14,154 nt of DNA from Caryophanales bacterium UBA2450 (GCA_002342545.1 DDQE01000008.1:1-14154), one strand, 5' to 3'; positions 8,191 through 14,044 are shown, counted from the first letter of the stretch. Notes: generated by a model from the sequence alone, not told the origin. Translations and numbers: made by a program.

Positions 8191-8262
8191 AAAAAATACC
8201 TCCATTACAAAATCGATGTAGTAATCGACTTCACAAACAAACAAATATTTCGATGTAATAAT

Positions 8263-8268
8263 TTTATA
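8263..8268 (-). promoter_or_regulatory. Extended -10 promoter of 85-aa/EF-G-like operon
   Basis: On the minus strand TGG-TATAAA forms an extended -10 about 70 nt before the gene start. No good -35 is visible, which an extended -10 tolerates. The expected 5' leader of about 65 nt contains an inverted repeat, ATTACATCGA (8260-8251) against TCGAT-ttt-GTAAT (8217-8205), close to the SD. It could fold and modulate translation. Confidence 0.4.
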
Positions 8269-8349
8269 CCAAATTACCTCCTTAATAAATAATATTTATA
8301 TAGTTATTTTCTTTTTCTTTTTCTTTTTTATGCGAATGCCTTCAAAACG

Positions 8350-8378
8350 TTGACAATTCACTCGCGATGGTTTACTTT
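8350..8378 (+). promoter_or_regulatory. Candidate plus-strand promoter for a short antisense RNA
   Basis: A perfect TTGACA (8350-8355) is followed after 17 bp by TACTTT (8373-8378), a weak -10. A transcript starting near 8385 would run into the terminator at 8395-8427 and be only about 45 nt long, complementary to the end of the 24-codon ORF. Confidence 0.3.
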
Positions 8379-8394
8379 AATGATGTGGTTTTTG

Positions 8395-8427
8395 AGGCCT
8401 TAACCCCTTGGGCTAGGGCCTTTTATT
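8395..8427 (+). terminator. Rho-independent terminator on plus strand, overlapping peptide ORF
   Basis: AGGCCTTA pairs with TAGGGCCT (one G-U), then after one mismatch CCC pairs with GGG around a CTT loop, followed by TTTTATT. The T-run exists only on the plus strand, and the stem contains an A-C mismatch when read as minus RNA. It therefore terminates a plus-strand transcript although no plus-strand gene precedes it. Confidence 0.7.
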
Positions 8428-8474
8428 ATGCTGGCGAGCAGACACAATAGGAACAGAATTAGTAATGTTTCCAT
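8400..8474 (-). CDS. Small hydrophobic peptide (24 aa), type I toxin-like or leader peptide
   Basis: An ORF of 24 codons beginning METLLILFLLCLLASIIK and ending in a polar Gly/Pro/Arg tail. Residues 4-17 form one short transmembrane-like helix. The SD AAAGGAGG is exactly 8 nt before the ATG, the best ribosome site in the window. Two earlier ATGs in another frame are too close to the SD. The ORF uses several GC-rich codons (CTG, CTC, GCC, GGC) unlike its neighbours. Length, one helix and charged end match the general form of type I toxins such as Fst or the Bsr/TxpA group, but I see no specific family motif. It could instead be a regulatory leader peptide for the EF-G-like operon downstream. 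Its stop codon lies inside the stem of a plus-strand terminator. Confidence 0.5.
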   Translation of the reverse strand: METLLILFLLCLLASIIKGPSPRG

Positions 8475-8652
8475 ACATCATTCCTCCTTTCACATTCCTT
8501 CTAAGTAGCTTTAACTACTGAAGATATAGAAGCAAGACCAACAAAGAACATTCTCTTCAGTAAGTTACTCACTTACCTAGAAGAGTAGAAGCCATCTAAC
8601 TACGTCTAGTTATGATTAGTCCCTACATTATATAAAGAGGGAAGATTTTTGA

Positions 8653-8668
8653 TTTTTTTGCAAAAAAA
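8653..8668. repeat. Perfect palindrome of T7-GC-A7
   Basis: A 16-bp perfect palindrome in the AT-rich divide between the minus-strand leader (8620) and the plus-strand RimK-like gene. It could be an UP-like or bent-DNA element, or a binding site. It has no visible partner copy in the window. Confidence 0.6.
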
Positions 8669-8685
8669 GTTTTGAGGCAACTACA

Positions 8686-8702
8686 TTATTACAATGTAAT
8701 AA
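8686..8702. promoter_or_regulatory. Perfect 17-bp palindrome, candidate operator
   Basis: TTATTACAATGTAATAA is perfectly symmetric about its central A. It overlaps the -10 of one possible plus promoter (TTGAGG 8672, TGTAAT 8695) and lies just upstream of the -35 of the better promoter (TTGATA 8709). Its core ATTAC-NNT-GTAAT recurs at 12359-12371. Confidence 0.5.
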
Positions 8703-8708
8703 AAAAGT

Positions 8709-8736
8709 TTGATAAATAGCGTTATTTAAATATAAT
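8709..8736 (+). promoter_or_regulatory. Promoter of RimK-like operon, leaderless
   Basis: TTGATA (8709-8714), a 16-bp spacer and a perfect TATAAT (8731-8736) precede the ATG at 8746 by only 9 nt. The expected start near 8743 leaves about 3 nt of leader and no room for an SD. Confidence 0.6.
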
Positions 8737-8745
8737 TATTTAGGT

Positions 8746-9627
8746 ATGAATGGGATCATTATTATTAATCAAGAAATAGGACATAACGTCTATAAAATCA
8801 AAAGATACAAAGAAGAATTCTCTAAACTTGGAATCTCTCTGGATGTTTTTGTTAATGACGGAACTATAGCAATGATTAAAGATAGTGAAATAAAAGTTAA
8901 TCTACTAGCGTGTGATTTTATTATTTATTTGGATAAAGATATATATTTAGCAAGGATCCTAGAAAAAGCTGGTTATCGTTTATTTAATAAAGCAGACTTT
9001 ATCAAATTATGTGATGATAAAGCTTTAACAAATATCGCGTGTGCCTCTAGAGGAATTAAGATGCCGGACACAATTACTGGTCCATTATTTTATTCTCAGG
9101 AATTAAAAGAAGAAAATTTCAAATTCTTGGATGACGTTATTGCTAAACTTGGTTTACCTTTAATTTTAAAAAGAGTGTATGGTTCATTAGGATTAGGTGT
9201 ATATCTAATTAAAACTAAAGAAGAACTAATAGAAGCATATAAAGAACATTGTCGCGCGCCTATATTATTTCAAAAATATGTTGGTAGCTCTTATGGAGTA
9301 AGCGCGAGAGTCATTATTATTGATAAAAAAGTGGTTGGTGGATTTATCCGCTATAACAAAACTGATTTTAGAAGTAACTATGGTGATAATGCTTCTAGTA
9401 GGCCCTTAAAAGAAGGGGATAAATGCTTTAAACTAGCAAGTTATATCGCTAAAGAATTAGATATAGAATACGCTGGAATAGATTTTATATTTTTAGAATC
9501 TGGCGAACCAATATTATGTGAGATTAATTCCAACGCCTTCTTTGAAGAGTTTGAAAAAGTGACTGGTATTAATGTCGCTAAAGAATATGCTTTAATGATA
9601 AAAAGAAAAATATATGAACAAGAATAA
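8746..9627 (+). CDS. RimK-like ATP-grasp ligase (293 aa)
   Basis: A predicted ATP-dependent ligase of the RimK group, whose members add glutamate or other amino acids to a protein or small-molecule carboxylate. The N-terminal ~90 residues form the pre-ATP domain. The ATP-grasp fold shows LKRVYGSLGLGV (141-152, Lys142 binding ATP), QKYVGSSYGVSARVIII (176-192), the RimK hallmark DFRSN (207-211), AGIDFIF (243-249) and CEINSNAFFEEFE (258-270), with Glu259, Asn261 and Asn263 as metal ligands. Length matches RimK-type ligases (about 290-300). It lacks an SD and appears leaderless. It overlaps the RluA-family gene by 14 bp, linking it to rRNA or ribosome modification, though RimK-type ligases also act on peptides and cofactors. 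The target is not readable from the sequence. Confidence 0.88.
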   Translation: MNGIIIINQEIGHNVYKIKRYKEEFSKLGISLDVFVNDGTIAMIKDSEIKVNLLACDFIIYLDKDIYLARILEKAGYRLFNKADFIKLCDDKALTNIACASRGIKMPDTITGPLFYSQELKEENFKFLDDVIAKLGLPLILKRVYGSLGLGVYLIKTKEELIEAYKEHCRAPILFQKYVGSSYGVSARVIIIDKKVVGGFIRYNKTDFRSNYGDNASSRPLKEGDKCFKLASYIAKELDIEYAGIDFIFLESGEPILCEINSNAFFEEFEKVTGINVAKEYALMIKRKIYEQE

Positions 9628-10543
9628 AAAGAGATTTGAACATCATTCCAAAGACTATAAAGATATAAGAGAATATCCAGTTACTAAGCCTTGTGAACTC
9701 TTAGAATTTTTACTCGAGACTTTAAAAGGGCAATCTAGAAATTCCATAAAGTCTATTTTAACTAATCATAGAGTCTCAGTAGATGGGGCCCCAATATCAC
9801 AATATAACTTTAAACTTGCTAAAGGGGATGTGGTGATTATCTCAAAAACTCCAATCCATAAGAAGACTAGAAGTAACTTACCAATCATCTTTGAAAATGA
9901 CGAAATTATAGTAATCAATAAACCTAGTGGATTACTTTCAATCGCTAGCGATAAAGAGAAAGGCTCAACAGCCTATCGTATGTTAACTGACTATGTCCAA
10001 CAAAAGGACAAACACAATAGAATTTATGTTGTTCATAGATTAGATGAAGATACCTCAGGGGTGTTGATGGTAGCTAAAAACGAAAAACTTAGAGACGCCC
10101 TTCAAGATAGGTGGAATGATCTAGTTTCTTCTAGAGGATATTATGCGATAGTGGATGGTAAATTAGACAAAAAAAGTGGCACTTTGACCTCGTATTTGAA
10201 GAAAAACGCTCAAAATATGATGTATTCTTCTAAAAAAGCAGGGGACGGACAATACGCAGTTACTCACTATAAAGTCATCGCCGAAAATGAGAATTATTCA
10301 TTCTTAGATGTTCATATTGATTCAGGTAGAAAAAATCAAATTAGAGTGCATTTAGGAGATATTGGTCATAACGTTATTGGAGACGATAAGTATGGTAATC
10401 CGACTAACCCAATTAAGAGACTTGGATTACATGCTTATGAATTAGTTTTAACGCATCCATTTACTAATAAAGTAATGAAATTTAAGGCTCCTGTTCCAAA
10501 AGAATTTGAAACTCTGTTTCCAAACCTCAAAGTAAAATTGTAG
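9614..10543 (+). CDS. RluA/RluD-family RNA pseudouridine synthase (309 aa)
   Basis: An enzyme that isomerises uridine to pseudouridine in rRNA or tRNA. An S4-type RNA-binding domain occupies about residues 27-77 (KGQSRNSIKSILTNHRVSVDG). The catalytic domain begins near 88 with ENDEIIVINKPSGLLS, has the active-site motif HRLDEDTSG (141-149, catalytic Asp144), then SRGYYAIVDG and the conserved RKNQIRVHL (239-247). All key residues are intact and the length is normal. The first 14 bp overlap the RimK-like gene in another frame. No clear SD is visible, so reinitiation from the upstream gene is likely. Which RNA site it modifies cannot be told from sequence. Confidence 0.95.
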   Translation: MNKNKKRFEHHSKDYKDIREYPVTKPCELLEFLLETLKGQSRNSIKSILTNHRVSVDGAPISQYNFKLAKGDVVIISKTPIHKKTRSNLPIIFENDEIIVINKPSGLLSIASDKEKGSTAYRMLTDYVQQKDKHNRIYVVHRLDEDTSGVLMVAKNEKLRDALQDRWNDLVSSRGYYAIVDGKLDKKSGTLTSYLKKNAQNMMYSSKKAGDGQYAVTHYKVIAENENYSFLDVHIDSGRKNQIRVHLGDIGHNVIGDDKYGNPTNPIKRLGLHAYELVLTHPFTNKVMKFKAPVPKEFETLFPNLKVKL

Positions 10544-10546
10544 AAT
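10541..10546 (+). promoter_or_regulatory. Possible -10 element for the TrkA-C gene, leaderless geometry
   Basis: TAGAAT lies 9 nt before the ATG at 10556, the same spacing as at 8746 and 11683, and no SD is present. The -35 region (TTCCAA, 10518-10523) is poor, so this is uncertain. Confidence 0.3.
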
Positions 10547-10555
10547 AGAACAAGT

Positions 10556-11587
10556 ATGAATATTTGGTTAGCTTTAGCACTTATCTTAGCGATTGTCACA
10601 TTCTATTTATTAGCGATAGAAATCTTTTCAGTTGCTTTTAAACTTACTGGATTATCTAGAAAGAAAATTAAGTTTCAAGTTGCTTCTTTATTTACCTCTA
10701 CTGGATTTACAACTAGTGAGAGTGAATTAATTGCTGGAGATGACCGTAGAAGAAGAATTGCCACCATTTGTATGTATACTGGTCACATTTTCTCTGTAGC
10801 CTTTATGGGATTAATTATTAACGTCTTCTTTAGTTTAGTAAATGTTAAGGAAATTGATTTCACAATTCAAAGATACACTGAATGGTATTTCATTATTCTT
10901 TATATTACTTCTGGCTTATTCTTAATAATGCTTATTTTAAAGATTCCTCCAATTAATAAGTATTTCCAAAAGTTCTTAGAGGCAATTGCTATAAATTCTA
11001 GTAAAAAAAGTAGAAATAATAACCATATCACTATCTTAGATATGCAAGGGAAACATGCAATCGCCGAGGTTGTATTAAATAACATTCCTAATTTTGCTTT
11101 TGATATTCCATTAAGTGAAATGGAATTAACTAAAAACTATTCAGTTAACATTCTTTCTATTAAAAGAGGGAAAAGAATGGTAGATGTCACTAAAGACACA
11201 ATGTTTAGAAAAGGCGATGTTGTTATTGTCTTTGGTTTATTAAATGATATTAAACAAGCTTTTGTGAATTCTGTATCTAATGATTTGCTTAAAGATAATG
11301 AAAAATATAATGAGATTAATCTTATTAATAATTATGGTTCTAACGCTTTAGTGGAAGTCTATGTCGATGAAGTCCCTGAAGAATTAGAGGGGGTAAAAAT
11401 CATAGATTCTAAATTAAAAGAAAGATATAACATCACTATTGGTATTATTAAGCGCGGTGATAATTATATTTATGCGAATAAGGATACAGTGATTAAAAAG
11501 GGTGATACGTTAACTCTATTTGGACCATATAAAAATATCAAAGTATTGTTCAAAAACGATGACAAAGAACAAAGCAAGGCTGAATAG
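10556..11587 (+). CDS. Membrane protein with two C-terminal TrkA-C (RCK_C) domains (343 aa)
   Basis: An integral membrane protein with a cytosolic regulatory tail. Hydrophobic helices lie at about 4-28, 66-93 and 108-131. Between the first two is FQVASLFTSTGFTTSESELI (40-59), which resembles the TGFTT pore-loop region of Trk/Ktr-type potassium transporters. Two TrkA-C-like domains follow at about 167-235 and 263-333, each ending in the typical KGD-x-(V/L) strand (MFRKGDVVIVFG, VIKKGDTLTLFG). Such domains in Bacillota often bind nucleotides such as cyclic di-AMP. There is no TrkA-N NAD-binding domain. I recall this N-terminal pattern as a conserved Bacillota family of unproven function; ion transport or its control is the best guess. 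It starts 12 nt after the rluA-type gene and ends before a terminator. Confidence 0.8.
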   Translation: MNIWLALALILAIVTFYLLAIEIFSVAFKLTGLSRKKIKFQVASLFTSTGFTTSESELIAGDDRRRRIATICMYTGHIFSVAFMGLIINVFFSLVNVKEIDFTIQRYTEWYFIILYITSGLFLIMLILKIPPINKYFQKFLEAIAINSSKKSRNNNHITILDMQGKHAIAEVVLNNIPNFAFDIPLSEMELTKNYSVNILSIKRGKRMVDVTKDTMFRKGDVVIVFGLLNDIKQAFVNSVSNDLLKDNEKYNEINLINNYGSNALVEVYVDEVPEELEGVKIIDSKLKERYNITIGIIKRGDNYIYANKDTVIKKGDTLTLFGPYKNIKVLFKNDDKEQSKAE

Positions 11588-11606
11588 GTCTTGTTTATAT
11601 TAAGTT

Positions 11607-11647
11607 AAAATATGTGGAATAGTAATGAACTAGCCACATATTTTTTT
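11607..11647 (+). terminator. Rho-independent terminator after TrkA-C gene
   Basis: Stem TATGTGG / CCACATA (11611-11617 and 11634-11640), extended by AAAA/TTTT, with a 16-nt loop and a run of seven T. It ends the 8746-11587 operon. Confidence 0.85.
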
Positions 11648-11673
11648 GATTTTGCAAAATAAAGGTGTATAGT
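11646..11673 (+). promoter_or_regulatory. Promoter of trhA, leaderless geometry
   Basis: TTGATT (11646-11651), a 16-bp spacer and TATAGT (11668-11673) are followed 9 nt later by the ATG at 11683. The -35 partly overlaps the T-run of the preceding terminator. The only SD-like sequence (AAAGGTG, 11661-11667) is about 15 nt away. Confidence 0.5.
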
Positions 11674-11682
11674 AGTGGTCTT

Positions 11683-12348
11683 ATGAAAAGAGCGTTACCT
11701 AAATACACACATAAACAAGAAATATGGAACTCCTTATCTCACTTATCTGGGGCAGTCTTTTCTTTAATTGTTTTAGCGATATTTATAATCGTTCAAGTGA
11801 AGCATAATTTGACATTTAAATGTATGTATCCTTTTTATATATATTTTATTTTTATGTTTATGGTTTTCATGAATTCCGCTTTATATCATTCTAGCCCTCA
11901 AAATAGCAAAATACGCGTGGTCTGTCGCGTCATTGACCATTGTGACATCTATTTATTTGTTGCTGGAACATACACTCCAATATGCTTAAGAGAGATCTCT
12001 GACTATAATATCTCTACTGCCTTAATTGTTATTCAGTGGTCATTAGCAATTATTGGATTTTTAGTCACTATTTTAGGTTTAGGAAATAAGAAATGTGACT
12101 TAGTGGGATATATTATCTATATTATTCAGGGCTGGGCAGTAATATTCTTCTATCCATTTAAACAAGTATTAGACTTTAATGTATTTATCTTTATCTTACT
12201 TGGTGGAGTGGTCTATACGATTGGAGCGATATCCTACGCGATTGGGAAGAAAAACAAATGGTTCCACACTTATTTTCATATCTTTATTTTGATCGCTGCA
12301 ATTATCCAATTTATTGGAATATACAATATTCTTTGTCCATTCTTTTAG
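11683..12348 (+). CDS. trhA: PAQR/hemolysin III family membrane protein TrhA (221 aa)
   Basis: A seven-helix membrane protein of the PAQR superfamily, linked in bacteria to membrane-fluidity homeostasis and probably acting as a metal-dependent lipid hydrolase. Family motifs are complete: EIWNSLSH (13-20), SALYH with His69, IDHCDIYLFVAGTYTPI with Asp85 (84-100), and WFHTYFH with His195 and His199 near the C-terminus. These are the expected zinc ligands and conserved acid. Hydrophobic helices fill the rest, and the length is typical (about 210-220). I use the ATG at 11683 rather than the upstream GTG at 11665, because the GTG overlaps the putative -10 region and has no SD. It stands alone between a terminator and the surface-protein promoter. 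The hemolysin name is historical and does not imply a toxin. Confidence 0.93.
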   Translation: MKRALPKYTHKQEIWNSLSHLSGAVFSLIVLAIFIIVQVKHNLTFKCMYPFYIYFIFMFMVFMNSALYHSSPQNSKIRVVCRVIDHCDIYLFVAGTYTPICLREISDYNISTALIVIQWSLAIIGFLVTILGLGNKKCDLVGYIIYIIQGWAVIFFYPFKQVLDFNVFIFILLGGVVYTIGAISYAIGKKNKWFHTYFHIFILIAAIIQFIGIYNILCPFF

Positions 12349-12355
12349 TTAAACT

Positions 12356-12374
12356 TTAATTACTATGTAATTAA
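12356..12374. repeat. Inverted repeat TTAATTAC-TAT-GTAATTAA
   Basis: A perfect 8-bp inverted repeat with a 3-nt centre lies 8 bp after the trhA stop. It is too AT-rich and lacks the T-run for a strong terminator. Its core (ATTACTATGTAAT) differs by one base from the core of the palindrome at 8688-8700, so it may be a protein-binding site. Confidence 0.45.
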
Positions 12375-12410
12375 CATATTTATTTATATTCATTTATAGG
12401 TTATTTTTTG

Positions 12411-12440
12411 TTGACACTAAAAATATTTTTTTTATATACT
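12411..12440 (+). promoter_or_regulatory. Promoter of the secreted-protein gene
   Basis: A perfect TTGACA (12411-12416) with an 18-bp spacer to TATACT (12435-12440). The expected start is near 12447, leaving a leader of about 68 nt that contains the palindrome at 12460-12475 and an SD. Confidence 0.6.
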
Positions 12441-12459
12441 TTTCAACAAATATACAAAT

Positions 12460-12475
12460 TCCGGGTTAACCCGGA
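12460..12475 (+). promoter_or_regulatory. GC-rich 16-bp palindrome in the 5' leader
   Basis: TCCGGGTTAACCCGGA is perfectly symmetric and stands out in AT-rich DNA. In RNA it forms a 6-bp stem with a UUAA loop near the 5' end of the mRNA, followed by a second GC-rich palindrome TGCGCGCA (12485-12492) just before the SD. It could stabilise the mRNA or be an operator. Confidence 0.55.
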
Positions 12476-12514
12476 TATTGTGTATGCGCGCACATTTAAG
12501 GAGGTTGAAAACTT

Positions 12515-14044
12515 ATGAACGCGAAAAAAAGTAAAAAAATATTATTACTAGGATCAACATCACTTCTTGCTGCAGTACTAGGAGTTTCTGTGTTTAGTTT
12601 TAGTTCTTCTAACAATAATTTATTTGCTTATCGTTCGAAAGCTGACAATTATGAAAATTTATCAGTAACTTTTGATTGCAATTCAAATGTTTTAGAAGGA
12701 TCGATTAAGAGTACATTCTGTGTATTAGCAAGTTCTTTGCAAGTTAGCGGTACAATAGTTAAGGCCACCATTACCAATTCTACAGCGCCAGGTATTGATG
12801 GCGTAATTTCTAGATTTGCAGCTGACACTGCTTCTGTTTATTTTTATGTCAGTGATCCAGCAGCTCCTAGCGTCACAAACTTTCAAAGTATTAGCTCAAT
12901 TTCATTTGGATATAAAGAAGGCACTCAGAGCGGTAACTTCAAAGTCATGTGGTCAAATGATAATTCGTATTGGAATGCCATTTCCGTTGCCTCTGGAGCT
13001 GCAAGTCAAAGTCTTCCAATTGGTGCTCATTATATTGGTATTGCAAATGATGGAGGATATGCTCAATTTACATCGTTTACTATCAATTATTCATGTTCAA
13101 ATACTCCGGCTTCAATAGAACATAACATCTCGTATGTTGGACTCGAAGGACAAGATTTAGATGGAATTGTTCCTGAGTCATTAGAGTATTCTGCTGAAGC
13201 AGGCAAACATGTTGTTATTGAACCTTATTATTATCCTCTTTACGAATTCTATTATGCAAATGAATATAACGGAAGCTACATTACTGATTTTGTAGTCAAA
13301 AATGGCGTTATTGAATTTACAATGCCTGACCATGATATTTCTATCGAGATAGCTGTTGTACAAGCAGATGTTGAGTTAGATTATATTGTATTAAGTGGAC
13401 AAACAACTTCCTATTCTGTTGGAGATTCATTTGAGTTTGATGGAACTGTAACTGCTTATTACAATGATGGATCTGAACAAGAAGTTGAACCAACTGATGT
13501 TTCTGAACCAGATATGTCTAAAGCAGGAACACCTACCGTTACCGTTTCTTATACAGAAAGTGGCATTACAAAAACCGCGGAATACGTCATCACTGTAGGC
13601 GAAGCTATTGTTACTTTATCCGGAAGATACAACTATACCAGCAAACAACAGAGTGGTGTTGATTATGATGAACAATATATGACTTTTAATCAAAACGGCA
13701 CTGGTGAATGGCATCTTATTAGATTAAATGCTAGAGATCTTGGCGATACAACATATCCATATGATACAATTGATTACCATTCTATTTGTTATTTTTCATA
13801 TCAAATTGAAAAAAGTGAAAATTCATATTTGGTTACTTTTACTTTAACTAGCTATGATTTATATTTAAACAAAGCTAATTCGTGGAGTGGTGGTATTTAT
13901 GATCGTCCATTTCCAACATTTGCCTTAGAACCTGCGGCAGCAAATAATTCGTGTGTATTTGATTTATCCTTGTTAAGTTTTCAAATTGATGTGTTTCAAT
14001 CACAAAAAGTATATAACACCTTTACTTTTACAAAAGTTAACTAG
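12515..14044 (+). CDS. Secreted multi-domain protein with Ig-like (Big_3-type) domain (509 aa)
   Basis: An exported protein. Lysines at 4-8 precede a hydrophobic stretch (about 9-29) that makes a Sec signal peptide. Residues about 45-195 look like a beta-sandwich, binding-type domain (FGYKEGTQSGNFKVMWSNDN, then GIANDGGYAQFTSFTINY). Residues about 200-283 end with IEFTMPDHDISIEIAV, the 'F-T-M-P-D' strand of InlB-like/Flg_new_2 repeats. Residues about 286-362 are a bacterial Ig-like domain (YSVGDSFEFDGTVTAYYNDG, then KAGTPTVTVSY), matching Big_3. The C-terminal ~145 residues are unrecognised and beta-rich. There is no LPXTG or C-terminal anchor, so the protein is released or held by the signal helix or by binding. 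SD AAGGAGGTT precedes the ATG. Likely role: adhesion or glycan binding outside the cell; this is inference. Confidence 0.85.
   Translation: MNAKKSKKILLLGSTSLLAAVLGVSVFSFSSSNNNLFAYRSKADNYENLSVTFDCNSNVLEGSIKSTFCVLASSLQVSGTIVKATITNSTAPGIDGVISRFAADTASVYFYVSDPAAPSVTNFQSISSISFGYKEGTQSGNFKVMWSNDNSYWNAISVASGAASQSLPIGAHYIGIANDGGYAQFTSFTINYSCSNTPASIEHNISYVGLEGQDLDGIVPESLEYSAEAGKHVVIEPYYYPLYEFYYANEYNGSYITDFVVKNGVIEFTMPDHDISIEIAVVQADVELDYIVLSGQTTSYSVGDSFEFDGTVTAYYNDGSEQEVEPTDVSEPDMSKAGTPTVTVSYTESGITKTAEYVITVGEAIVTLSGRYNYTSKQQSGVDYDEQYMTFNQNGTGEWHLIRLNARDLGDTTYPYDTIDYHSICYFSYQIEKSENSYLVTFTLTSYDLYLNKANSWSGGIYDRPFPTFALEPAAANNSCVFDLSLLSFQIDVFQSQKVYNTFTFTKVN

Larger units (their letters stand above)
8300..8640 (-). 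other. Structured non-coding/leader region upstream of the EF-G-like operon
   Basis: This stretch has no large gene but is not featureless. On the minus strand a TATAAT (8632-8627) could start a transcript near 8620 whose first 140 nt fold into three hairpins: TAACTA-CGTC-TAGTTA (8612-8597); a stem of GAAGAG/CTCTTC plus GTAAGT/ACTTAC (8585-8553); and AGTAG/CTACT (8519-8504). A strong SD and a 24-codon ORF follow. A further hairpin, GCGAGTG/CATTCGC (8365-8332), is better paired on the minus strand because it uses a G-U wobble. After it comes a purine tract made of three GAAAAA units. No known RNA family was recognised. Confidence 0.5.

Noticed and set aside
8273..8286. ACCTCCTT resembling the 3' end of 16S rRNA
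   Set aside because: Only a short match in AT-rich DNA, with no other rRNA sequence nearby.
8311..8328. Three CTTTTT units as a phase-variable tract or terminator
   Set aside because: Only three units, outside any coding frame or promoter spacer, and no stable stem precedes it on the plus strand.
8300..8640. Known structural RNA (T-box, tmRNA, RNase P, SRP, 6S)
   Set aside because: None of the hallmark conserved motifs of these RNAs was found on either strand.
12816..13118. 100-residue plus-strand frame inside the secreted-protein gene
   Set aside because: Shadow frame: the host gene has a signal peptide, domains and SD, and this one has no ribosome site.
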